Program-made: the position numbers and the translations under genes | In this document: one piece after another, positions 1 through 10,762 of the stretch | Layout of the letters: each line of letters begins with the position of its first letter | Position numbering within the stretch: position 1 is the first letter of the stretch | Assembly: GCF_001039355.2 (NCBI RefSeq) | Contig: NW_019773948.1 | Location: 1-31,751 of the forward strand | Source: Lingula anatina | Taxonomy: Eukaryota > Brachiopoda > Lingulata > Lingulida > Lingulidae | Length of the DNA stretch: 31,751 nt | Direction of reading: 5' to 3' | Notes under the pieces: model-generated | What the model was told of the DNA's origin: nothing | What the model saw: only the letters and a program-made list of their open reading frames with translations | The model's database searches: none

Positions 1-539
1 TTAATTCCAATATCGTGCTCAAAAAGGAACATGTATCCATCCAGCAGCACTAGAGTGTCAGTGACGGCCACGGCGGTCATGTACAAACACGTTGTGTTGC
101 GCCGCAGAGACTTGCGGTGGAAGACGGCTACGGATAACATGTTACACACGATTCCAATGCTGTATACCATGACCCTGATAACCGCCCGGAAATGTATGAA
201 GTCCTCGCTTGAGTCATCGAGGTACTGAGGAGAACTGCAGTTGGGAGCTGAATCATTGCCATTGTTTGTCATATTCTGACTTTGAAGTGTTTTGTCGAGG
301 ACTTGATTCAACCGCGTGGCTCCGGAAATGTTGACAGCGTGGCCGCCATTTGTAGCAGATCTTTTTGTCTTTTCAAACAAGGGTATTATTCCCAGTCGAG
401 TTTGTTCCGCGTGACGCACAATTAAGGGTTTAAAACTGAGAACTGCTTTTGCACCAGTTGTCTCAACGCAATCCCCTACTTGTTGGAAGATAAAAATGCA
501 CACCAATGCGCATGCCCGACTTAGTCCAAGTCTGGTCAT
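1..539 (-). CDS. Class A (rhodopsin-like) GPCR, N-terminal part, runs off the left edge
   Basis: An uninterrupted minus-strand frame starts at the ATG at 539-537 and stays open for 179 codons to the window edge. Residues 1-24 look like a signal peptide (hydrophobic run ALVCIFIF). Residues 25-115 form an extracellular N-tail with sequons at N70, N89, N95 and N100 and a KTKR dibasic site at 57-60. Residues about 117-140 form TM1 with the IGIVCN motif, where N133 matches the conserved TM1 Asn. Residues 141-149 (HRKSLRRNT) are a basic first intracellular loop. Residues about 150-172 form TM2 with AVAVTD, where D161 matches the conserved TM2 Asp. This TM1/TM2 signature is class A, of the kind seen in invertebrate peptide-receptor-like or orphan GPCRs. 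The ligand cannot be told because TM3-TM7 lie outside the window. Confidence 0.8.
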   Translation of the reverse strand, partial: MTRLGLSRACALVCIFIFQQVGDCVETTGAKAVLSFKPLIVRHAEQTRLGIIPLFEKTKRSATNGGHAVNISGATRLNQVLDKTLQSQNMTNNGNDSAPNCSSPQYLDDSSEDFIHFRAVIRVMVYSIGIVCNMLSVAVFHRKSLRRNTTCLYMTAVAVTDTLVLLDGYMFLFEHDIGI

Positions 540-1984
540 TGTTGTGATGCAGACATTAATTAGTAGCGACCTTGCATAATTGGATGGAAATGCAGATTTT
601 ACAACTCTCGATTTACAGCTTGACGTTTGTAAACCTGTGGAAAGAATAATAAAAATACATTGAACTACGAGTATTGTGTAAGTATGAACTGCAAAAAGTT
701 GGTGTGTATGCATGTGTGTACACTGTATGCATATTTTCGTGATTGGCGTGGATGCTTGAGCGATATCAGGATATCATTCGAAACTGTAAGTAAACTGCTC
801 GGGGTTGCAGATGACTTGCAGCTACTTCATTAATATACATTCACATATATGCACAAGACAACATGAATTGACATTTTAAAATATTTTTAAGAAGAGTCCA
901 GTCTGAAACTTATACAAAATATTACCCAAAAACCCGCAATTATTCTACTTTATTTAAACTTTTTGATTTTCGTTAAGATGCTGTTCTTTAATAATGGCCA
1001 ACTCAACCATGTAAGAATGGGCTACTTTTTCTTTTTGACTTTGCGCTTTCGGGTTTTTTTCGATTTCTGATAAGACGTTCGATAATAAATTACTCGACCC
1101 AGTTCGGCAATAAACTTACTTTAACCTACATAGAGTTAATGCAGATAAGGCAGTAAACCTGTGTTCATTTTCCCTAATAGTTTCCCTGACAGTGGTCCGT
1201 ATCCATCTCACATGGGACGGTTCCTGTGGCTCTATCACTTTTCAAACCCACTCTCCACTGACCCCACGTGCACTATACGACTATACCCTACCTTTGGTTT
1301 CTGAGTTCGGTATTGCCAGCTCGATCTTGATTTCTTATGTGACCCACATCAGCAATAGTCCATAAAGTGTACCCGTGTAAATAGGAAGGGTATTGTGGAC
1401 AAGCTAGCTTTATAATGCCATATGTCACTCAGGGTAGCTATACCCACTTCTAGTAAACTCTGGCAATAGAAAAAACTCCCCACCTGTTCTTACAAGCAGC
1501 TTTTTCACGTTTTCGTGGTCACGGAAAGGCCTGTCTCACAAATAGGGGGGTATCCTACAGAAAACCACCTTTTAACCCTGGTTTGACCATCATAAACATG
1601 CGTTAGTGTTGAATCACCATGCAGTAGCGAAAGTTACTGTAGACGTTTAGCGACTGCTTAGCTGTGAGATGAAACAGGACGCACAGCGTCACGTCTTCTT
1701 TAGAGCTTCATATTTGCTTAGTGATATATGTATGTAAGTGATAACGGCCTGATGAAGTCTCTTAATATTACGTGGTAGAGGAGAGAAGTGAAGGACGCGG
1801 GGACGACCGATGAATGTACGGCAGCAAACGCTGAAGTATGTATCATGCTGTGTAAATACGATACTTTCATAGTATCCGCTGTACTTGTACGTTGCTGAGA
1901 TATATATGAAAAACTTCGATCGCTTTATCTCCCCACTTTCTCCTTGTCGCTGCCCGTCTGTTCACTGTGTGAGTGTGTGTGTGT

Positions 1985-2029
<45 letters not shown>

Positions 2030-2034
2030 GAGAG
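1985..2034. repeat. (GA)n microsatellite
   Basis: Nearly pure GA dinucleotide tract of about 50 bp with one AC interruption, preceded by a short GT run. Confidence 0.95.
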
Positions 2035-2510
2035 AACAAATATACTCACCTCTTTTGGATTTCTGTTAAAAAAGTCCGAATTGACATCGAAATCACACAA
2101 TCTGCATGTATAGCATGAAAAGCATTTAAGATGTCAACCTACGCACAAGGATGTTGAAACCAGCCGAGTCATTTAAAGATCATTTTAACGTTATTTTTGC
2201 TTCGACGTCAGATTTTCCTGTTTTGTTTTTTCTTTTCCTTTTATTCAAGCCAGCACCACAACGATTTAATAATGCGCCCCCACAAAACCACATATGACGT
2301 TAACACCGATAATCGTACTGAGAGCTGAAAGCTTGCAATGAAAACTAAATTATTTTATAAAAAATAGGCAATATGCTTTGCATAAACCTTAAAGTTTAAA
2401 TATTTATCGCTTGATGTTGTCTGAAAATATTGTGTTGTGAGTGAATAATATTCAGAATATTTTATGGACATAATAATAAATATATAAATAACGTACTGTA
2501 TGAATTACTG

Positions 2511-2511
2511 C

Positions 2512-2555
<44 letters not shown>
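2511..2555. repeat. (AAT)n microsatellite
   Basis: About 15 perfect AAT units. Confidence 0.95.
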
Positions 2556-2934
2556 GTCTCCGATAATATTTGAATACAGCGTAAGTATTATATTTTGTAA
2601 CGGAAAAAATGATAAATACCCTGAAACTTAACTAGGTCAGCCAATGATTTATTTTTTCACTTCTCTTCAAATGTGCCAGAGACTAAACCTTACACGGAAA
2701 CAAAAAGTGTGCTATTTATAATAATTAGGTCAGAATACTTTCAAATGAGTTACTTGATGTTTGTTGTGAATAAACACCACAGAACCCTACAGATCACTAG
2801 TATCCCATCCTCGTTTTATGGAAATGGTAATAATATGTAAATAATAATATTAAACCTAATATCCATTAAAAGTTAAAGCTGTCTCTACATAAAACAATGT
2901 ATATAAACACAATTACCAATAAACAGTATGTGAA

Positions 2935-2947
2935 ATATATATATATA

Positions 2948-3015
<68 letters not shown>
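2935..3015. repeat. Compound (AT)n-(GA)n microsatellite
   Basis: An AT tract with one GGC interruption passes directly into a GA tract at about 2979. Confidence 0.95.
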
Positions 3016-3017
<2 letters not shown>

Positions 3018-3378
3018 ACCTTAATAGACTAGGACATAATGCGGTAGAGGTGATACTTTACGGTCTGTGGGACAGGTTGAAGTTTCTGAGACTTGGCTGC
3101 GCTCGTTGAGACATCCAGAAATCCTGTACTGTTTTAATTGCAAACCAAAGTGTTCAACATATAACACTTACACGTACCCAACAATTTATCCATTTGAAGC
3201 TCGCTCGATTGAAGGCCTATTTGTCCGACTGCCTCAATACTACTCACGATAAGCGAATTAATGAATGTTAAACCTTAAGTATCACAATACAACATTTACA
3301 GCAGGCCCAGTGCGCGTCACTCAAAAGTATATCTATCTTCCATACGCTGTAAAAAAATCTAGTTTATACTCTCTTACT

Positions 3379-3460
3379 ACTAGGCCAGTTGCAATCAGTG
3401 CACAACTATTAAGTATGTCACTAGGCCAGTTGCAATCAGTGCACAACTATTAAGTATGTC
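3379..3460. repeat. Perfect 41-bp tandem duplication
   Basis: The unit at 3379-3419 (beginning ACTAGGCCAGTTGC) is repeated exactly at 3420-3460. The two copies show no mismatch, so the duplication is recent or assembly-made. Confidence 0.9.
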
Positions 3461-4188
3461 ACCATGTCTGCTATTGTACATAGATATCGCGCCACATTGC
3501 TGATTTAAAAGATGACTTTGAAGTCTCCTTGAACACTGAAAACCCAGGTGTATATGTCACCAGAGACATTATATCTATAAGGCGACTGCCACCAAGAGAA
3601 ATATAGCTGGAGAGAAGAGAGGTAAGCCTTAGTACTAATTTGTTGTTATATAATAATGGGAATATAATTTGCCTGTTAGCGAACTGTGTCCCTGTAGGGT
3701 GGTAAAACATATCAAAACACAATAAGCATAAAACTGTTTGTTCTCGAGTTCGAGTTGTGGCACTTGCTCGTCACGTACATGTACCTACCCTGTGGTGCTT
3801 CGGTTACAACCGTATTTTAGATTTTATATCCCATTTCAAATTTCAGTTTATTCCATTATTCACTTTACATATGAAAGACGTGTTTAATTACATATTTATT
3901 CATATAGTGTTATTTTCACTCCGTCTTTCTATTTTCAGTTTATTTTTAATCATTTACTTTGTGTTTTCATTCCTACTGCACTCATTTCCATCTTGGCGAT
4001 AAAAAACTATTGTCACGTACACCCAATAGAGAGGCTTACGGTGTCCTCCTCAAGTAATGAAGACTTTTCATAACTTTTCTTTATTAAGCACCAAAGTGCA
4101 TACCTTATACTACGTGTATCTAAATATAGCTAGATGATATGTATTAACCTCCATACCAAATCTTTCTCTTTTATTTCTCTTCTTTAAG

Positions 4189-5652
4189 GTATTGGTCCTA
4201 GAAACCACGTCTCTGTCCAAGATCCTAACGGAAGATTACCTAACGTGCAGCATATGCCTTGAAAGGTTCAAAGACCCCAAGGTCCTCAGCTGTTCACATA
4301 CGTTTTGCCAGCACTGCCTCCAAGACCGTTTAGACAGAAATTTCTGAGGTCAGCCTGGCTTCCTTTGTCCTCTCTGTAGACGTCAGTGTGACCTCCCTAG
4401 GGGCGGTGTAAATTGTTTGCAAACAAATCAACTTCTGGTCAGCATATTACACACACTTGGACAAATAGATCAAGCTAAAGCTGCCAAGAAATGCGAGGTA
4501 TGTTGCCTGAAAAACACCCACAATTCGCCGACGGCAACCAAACGCTGTTTGGACTGCGAGGAAAGTATGTGTGGAGATTGTTCTTCGGAACATGTGCTTC
4601 ATAAGTTAAATCGTGACCACAAACTGTTTCCTGTCGACCAGTTTGACAGCGACGAATACGTGACAGAGCTGCGTGCCCGACAAAACATCCTTTGTGACCA
4701 CAACAACAAGGACCCCGTAGAAATCTTCTGTCCAAGGAGTAAAAAGTTCATATGTGTCGGTTGTATGGTTTTAGACCACAAGGATCATGATTGCCTAAGA
4801 ATCAATATTGCTGCCGACAAACGCAAGGAAAAACTAAAACTCCACGTGAAACCCATCGAGAAGAAAAGTATACTCTGCGATCAGTTTAAAACCGCTGCTG
4901 AAGACAAGAAAGCTTCAGTAGAAAAGGGAAGAAAGAAGGCAAAGAATCAAGTTAACAAGCAGTTACAGCTAGTTATGAAGATGGTCCGTCAACGTGCTGA
5001 TGATCTTCTGGAAGAAAAAGATGCCAAGTCGAACGCCATACTGGAAGTTTTAGATGGTTTAATTGCAACTGCTACCGCCACCCAAAACCAACTGGACGAC
5101 GTTGTAGACCTCGCGAGAAAGCTCATAAACCACGGGAACGATACGGACCACGTGAGAATATTCTACAGTGAGTCGCCACATGCAGTAGCGGTCAACAGCC
5201 AGAGTCACTATGTAGTGGTCGGTGACCGTAGTCTGGCTGTGCACCACAAGGAGGGCGAGGTCCTGCAGACGACACCAGACCCAGCAGGGGGTAAATATTG
5301 TAAAAACGTCCACTGTAACGCGAATGATGACATCATCGTCACAGATCCAGGAAATGATAACATCCGTGTATACGATCCGACTCTCCAGCTTAAATACAGA
5401 CATGGTACCAAGGGTGATGGGGACGGACAGGTGAGCCTTCCAGGCGGCACGTGCTGCTTGGATAATGGAGACATAATTATTACGTAATTCGGCGACCAAC
5501 GTCTGCACCTGATGTCACCGGATGGAAAATTCAAGAAGTTTCTTGCAAACAAAAAAATTAGACTATTCAAGCCAGAAGATGTTGTAGTTAATTGTCTCGG
5601 ACAACTGATAGTTGGGGAACAGACAGGCAAGATTAAAGTCTTCCAATTATGA
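4189..5652 (+). pseudogene. TRIM-type RING/B-box/coiled-coil/NHL protein, broken by two nonsense codons
   Basis: One frame runs from a splice-acceptor-like site (ctttaag at about 4188) to TGA at 5650-5652, about 488 codons. It is interrupted by TGA at 4345-4347 and TAA at 5485-5487. Order of domains: a C3HC4 RING (CSIC, CSH, FCQHC, CPLC), with the first stop between the two halves; a B-box 1-like region from CEVC; a B-box 2 (CDHNN, FICVGC, HKDHDC); a lysine-rich coiled coil; and NHL-type beta-propeller repeats (DNIRVYD, TGKIKVF). The family normally acts as E3 ubiquitin ligases. The middle piece, 4417-5487, remains open for 356 codons and could make a RING-less B-box protein. No upstream ATG exon was identified. 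Because the rest of the frame is intact, this is a young pseudogene, a null allele or two base errors. Confidence 0.8.
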
Positions 5653-6254
5653 TAAATTATACCAAAGTTAGCAATTGACTACGGACATATTACGTTTGTT
5701 AGTTTGTTTAAAAAAATGCATATACAATAACTCAGCAGAACCCTTGAAGTTCTCATCTCTCTTGAATCATGAATGTTTACTTTCAATTAAGATTCCTCGC
5801 CACATTGGTTGTTTATAAAAAGGAGAATTCTTAGCTGTGACTAAACAGTTACATCGCAGAATTTAAGTATATATTGTTATACTGCAAACATTTACTGTAC
5901 ATAGCGCCATTATAATGGGAAATCCTGGTTTAAAAAATGATACTGTTCTATCACAGAATAGGAAATTACTGTGTGTATTTTCCTGGTTATACTGGAAAAC
6001 CTTAACTGAAAAGAAAAATACGCACATAAAACCAATTACAAAGAAGATAACCAGTCATAAGATTCCCTAAAACATGTTATGCGTTTTAACTTATTAGTGG
6101 TAAGCAGTCGATTCAATTGAGCGAATTTCAATAGCTAAACAACACTGAACAATCTTAATAAAGGAAGTGAGTAATAGTACCCTTCGGAGTCACGCTAATT
6201 CACATCATCGGCAAAAGAAGAGTGTGGACCATATTGTAGTAGTACCCATACAGG

Positions 6255-6461
6255 TTGGTGGAAGGGAATCTTGTAAACCACCACGCGCAGTTCTCAGAAT
6301 ACGCGACGTTGTCCAGGTATGACAGGAATGGTAGTCCTGGGAATGGAAGTCCGGGGTCCCATACGATTAGTGCAGTTGGTGTTAGTCAGATTATTGAGGT
6401 TAGTATATGGGACGAATGTCACCTGTACAAAGTAATGGGAAGCGGACTACAGTTCCTGTCG
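6255..6461 (-). mobile_element. Degenerate, inverted copy of the 6462-6626 repeat
   Basis: The segment ending in cctgtacaaagtaatgggaa and gcggac (about 6422-6447) is the reverse complement of 6498-6525 in the next element, and the bases before it weakly resemble that element's middle. This suggests an older head-to-head copy. The left boundary is uncertain. Confidence 0.5.
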
Positions 6462-6626
6462 GTGTAACGTGACAGAGAGTCCCCCATAACAGGGAGTCCG
6501 CTTCCCATTCATTTGTACAGGTAAGCTTCGCCCTAGATTTTGACCCACTTAGGTCAGACTAACCCTAACCATTATAACTATATGGAGGGCGGACTTTCTG
6601 TTACACGGACCCTCAGTTTTGTTACA
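6462..6626 (+). mobile_element. MITE-like repeat, family B, copy 1
   Basis: The sequence matches the reverse complement of 31420-31577 over about 160 bp: the cgacagagagtcccc-type end, the agtccgcttcccattcattt block, the taaccctaacc block and the cacggaccctcagtt end. The ends form imperfect inverted repeats (gacagagagtcc against ggactttctgttac). It has no coding capacity, so it is a nonautonomous DNA element. I could not find a clean target-site duplication. Confidence 0.75.
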
Positions 6627-7192
6627 CCGGCCGTTCCCGAGTAGTCTCCCAGTGTAAGCAGGTACTTCACAGTCCCATCGCTGATTTTTTAGGGGAAAAT
6701 TTGGAGTAGGCGTCGACTCCTTTGACGTCTCGAGATCTACTCTCGGAGTGTAGTCTTGTTGTGCGGGCAGACATTAGATGTAAAAGTTGCCTACAAAAAT
6801 GAAAAAATAAATATAAATACAGTACATAACTGATTTGCTGCATTCACTTGTGGTGACATGTACTAAGGAAAGTGTTTAGATAAGAGTGGGTCGGGATTGG
6901 GATTTGCCATTTCGTGTTCCTTACAATATCGTATTAAACTATACCAGACCATATACCATAATGCTATGAAAATACTGCGCGCCATCTGTCGTCCTAAATA
7001 TGTATTATCCCTTACCAAGCCAGTGCTCTCCACTGGGGTCCCCGAACCCTTCCTGTATGCCTGCCGGTCACAGTAGATACCAACGGAATCATCTTGAAAG
7101 GAACACCCATGCAGAACAGAAAAAACAAGCGCCGCCTTTAAATAATTTTACTGGTTAAGCCTCTCTATGTTGCTATCTTAGAAAGGCTTTTT

Positions 7193-7193
7193 T

Positions 7194-7235
<42 letters not shown>
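7193..7235. repeat. (GA)n microsatellite
   Basis: GA tract with one ATA interruption. Confidence 0.95.
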
Positions 7236-7236
<1 letters not shown>

Positions 7237-8027
7237 TGTTTCTACATCAATGTTAATTCCTGGTAAAAATAAAGAAATAAAGGTATCAATACCATTACGT
7301 CGAAATGATGATGCACGACTTTAAGACACATAGCTACTACATGTAGAAAGAAAATAGGCTGAATAGGGAATTTCAAAACTGTACGTTTTCAATCACAGTG
7401 CCCCAAAACGTGGCGTCTATTATCTATTTTGGCGGGTGCGATTGTGGTAGATGCGACACAATTGTGACAATGCCAAAAAGATGAACTGTGTTAAGAAACA
7501 TCGACCGTGTAATGGAGACCGCCCTCAATATTGGATTCGCACTGGTTTGGGTTGGGGTGACGTAGGTGGGTCAAAATCTAGCGGCTTAGATCTACGTATA
7601 GAAAGCAATCGGAACCGGTTCCTGTATTATAGGGGATATCTCTGTAGATGGAATTAACTTTAAGACCGAAATCTTTATTGACCATGATTAATCAGAGTCT
7701 AGACCCCTTCAATGAATAATTCACTTGCTATAAAAAATTTCAGAAATAATCCGCGTTGCTTGCTCATTGCACCCGCCCGCTTCAATGGAGTATATATATA
7801 TATATATGGCTGTACAGCCTAGCTGTTTATACATCAAAGCGTGGAGTTGCAATCAAGGTTTATTCAACTGAGTTCAGGCCTACAGGCCTAGATTATATAT
7901 CACAATAACCATAATCAGCTGCCAAAATTATATTACAAACACTAACAAATTCACTTATCTGAAAAAAAAAAACATCTCTTAGTTAGTTAGAAAGCTATAC
8001 GTTGTCCGCCGCTTTTTAAATAATATC

Positions 8028-8058
<31 letters not shown>
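8028..8058. repeat. (CA)n microsatellite
   Basis: About 15 uninterrupted CA units. Confidence 0.95.
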
Positions 8059-8062
<4 letters not shown>

Positions 8063-8708
8063 TGACAGAGCAGTCAATATAGTTACATTGTGGAAATCTC
8101 AGGATTTATATACGGTGCCCCCCTCAACTCTTTTTATAAACTACACGACATTAACATAACCAAGCAATCAAGGGGCAAATAAAATAAATCTTGTACCTAG
8201 ATTTTGGTAAACTTTTTCTTAGCCATTTTTCTGAAATTCTACACCAGTGGCAGTGTACTAGTCTATGTACATTTTAAGCATGAATATATGTACGCACTTC
8301 AGCTACTTTCCCTAAGCCAGCTTTCATTAAGTCTGCCCTGAACGCAGCTCGCAATATTCTTTGCGACCGCTTGCCCTTGAACTCGCTCTTAAGGAAAAAC
8401 AAACTGACCTAGTCTACCAGACATAAATCAACGCGGCCCCCTGGGCCCCGCGCTGCATCAAATCTGTTTCATAATTATCCAATACTGATTGGCTTAACGG
8501 CTAATTTGCCTATTTGACTCCAATAACGCCGATCAGTAATGGATATGCTTCGGCAATTAATGAATGGCAAAAGAACCCATCGGCTTTTGCTCGAAAAAAT
8601 AACTCCTAAAAATAGGTTACGTACGCGGTGCATGTTGGGTAAGGTATAGCAATAAACGGAGCCAACGCCTTGGTAGTTAGTTTTGCCGGCACTGGCTAGT
8701 AGAAAAGG

Positions 8709-10709
8709 ATGGCTCGCCGTTGTTTGCTAGGATGTTTGGCAATTTCGCTTTACTGTGGAATTGCTATGTGTCTGCCTCCTATTCAGCAATTGCGCACGTG
8801 AGTATAAGATCTATTCTTTGTTGATAAGACAGTTACTGTGTGAGGAAAAACGTTATTTTTAGCTGATTTTTATTTTTGGTGAATATGCGTACTGGCAGAT
8901 CTATTACTTCGCTTGCAGAGAGGGTGGCAGCATGAAAACAATTTGCCCAACCTTTGCTAAGCATATTTATGAAATAGTTGACGATTGAAGATAGTTTTAT
9001 TACAGGTATAATATTTAGGTCGCAGGAATGGCAAAATCACTTGGTTTTGTCTCGTTTTGATTGTTAAACTGTTTTGATATTTTTTTAATTCGGGGGGGGG
9101 GGGGGGGGGGTGAAGGGCAGGGAGGGGTACGTGGTAGTGGTTATGATACCGCCCGACCGCCATTGTCAATAATACATGTAAACCGCTACATTGGAACCAT
9201 GCACTATCTAGCTGACATATAACCAAGATCGACTGCTGCAAGGGTACAGCTAGTACATGCCCAAGTGAAATATTCCTCATAGGTGTGTTGCGCTGCGTAT
9301 GACAGAAGTCCCGGCCACTCTCACGACTATGCTTGGTTGATTTTAGTGGCAGGTTTTACTGTGCGAAGCACAATATGTTAGCGCCCCCCCCCCTTACAGA
9401 CCACACAAACAAGATACAGTCTCTTCAGAACCGTGTTGTAGACGTTCACCTGCATCCTCTCGGATCTCTCGGTAAAAAACTGTTGCGGTCTTCATTCGAA
9501 CACTTGCTTGTCGCTCTCAGTCAAAAACGTTTTCTACCTGCAGTATACCCTAAGGTCGCATTCAGAACAAGTTGATCCGCTGACTAACAGCTCCGCGGAT
9601 CAAATATTGCTGACCCACTTGAAAGCCTGCCACATAACCCCCTAACAGACACTGAATAGATTCCCCGCGGGGATTACTCGGCAAGCCTTCAAGTGGGTTG
9701 ATCACCTTTGATCCGTGGAGCTGCTAGTCTGTGAATTCAGCTTAAATTTATGCCTCTCTCTCTGCTAGGATTATACAAATTATCTTCCTAAATTTAACGT
9801 CTTACACAGGAGCGTTTTTATTGTCATTAGGTGACAGTGCGACCTCCATATACCCTTTGCGGCTTGGCAGGCTCCAGCGGGCTGTCACTTTGAGTTACTG
9901 CACGTACCGCTATCAGAACCACCGGTTGATTTTTCATAAGTTATTGACAGAAATGTCGGATGTATCTCTGCCTTCTTCATGACGATTATTTTTTTCACGC
10001 TGTGTCCAAAGGGAATTTTTTCATAGAATATGTCACCACTCAGTTGGCTTCTTGTATTGAGCGAATTGTAAAATAGGTCAATTTTTTTTTTCTCTTTTGT
10101 AAGAACTCATCCTGCCCAACTTCCCACTTAGTCCAGCGAGTATATTTGTATGGAATATGCCATCGCTCAGTTGGCTTCTTGTTAGAGGTGTATTCTTAAA
10201 GTGGTCAAAATGGTCATCATCGTTTTCAAACTCGCCCAACCCATCTTCCAAGCATTCTGCCCCACTGTCGTTCAGTCAAGCAATGTATAATGCCATTTTA
10301 CTGCCTGGATGGTAAAGACATAATATACATTAACTTTTTTTAGATTGCCATCTTATCAAAATGAAATCAGCATGAGAATGCACTTAACTGGGTACGAAAT
10401 ACATTTTAGGTCAGTACAACGTAGGATTTGAAGTATGGTGACTGAGTTAGGCGATGACATGGGTCGGCAGGTGGCATAAGCTATTATACATGTACCGTGA
10501 TAGAGGGTGATCATGATTTACTGCAATTCACCCTCTCCCCTCCCCCCTCCCCCGAAAAAAGGAGCATAGAGTTATAGTCTCAATCACTATAATATATTAA
10601 TGAGTTTTCCAGATTTCTCCTTCTTGTGCTCAATTTTAAATGGGCAATTTTGGAAAGATTAATGCGAGACACGCTCGCTGCCCCATTACCACAGTTATTC
10701 AGCTACAGT

Positions 10710-10762
<53 letters not shown>

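Larger units (their letters stand above)
540..4188. other. Intergenic region between GPCR and TRIM-like locus
   Basis: AT-rich noncoding sequence. I see no coding exon supported by domain content. It contains microsatellites near 1985, 2511 and 2935 and a 41-bp tandem duplication at 3379. The short open frames here look like chance or microsatellite translations. The part next to 540 should contain the GPCR promoter or 5' UTR, but I see no clear core element. Confidence 0.6.
5653..8708. other. Intergenic region between TRIM-like locus and cGAS-like gene
   Basis: No supported coding exon. It contains MITE-like repeats at about 6255-6626 and GA and CA microsatellites. The last 100 bases before 8709 should hold the promoter or 5' UTR of the cGAS-like gene. 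Confidence 0.6.

Noticed and set aside
1867-2100. Minus-strand frame rich in S, L and H/T repeats
   Set aside because: It is a translation of the GA and GT microsatellites, with no domain content.
3757-4002. Hydrophobic 81-codon frame
   Set aside because: Phe/Leu/Ile-rich translation of an AT-rich tract, non-ATG start region, no splice support or family match.
6255-6467. 70-codon frame
   Set aside because: Falls inside the degenerate family B repeat; no protein features.
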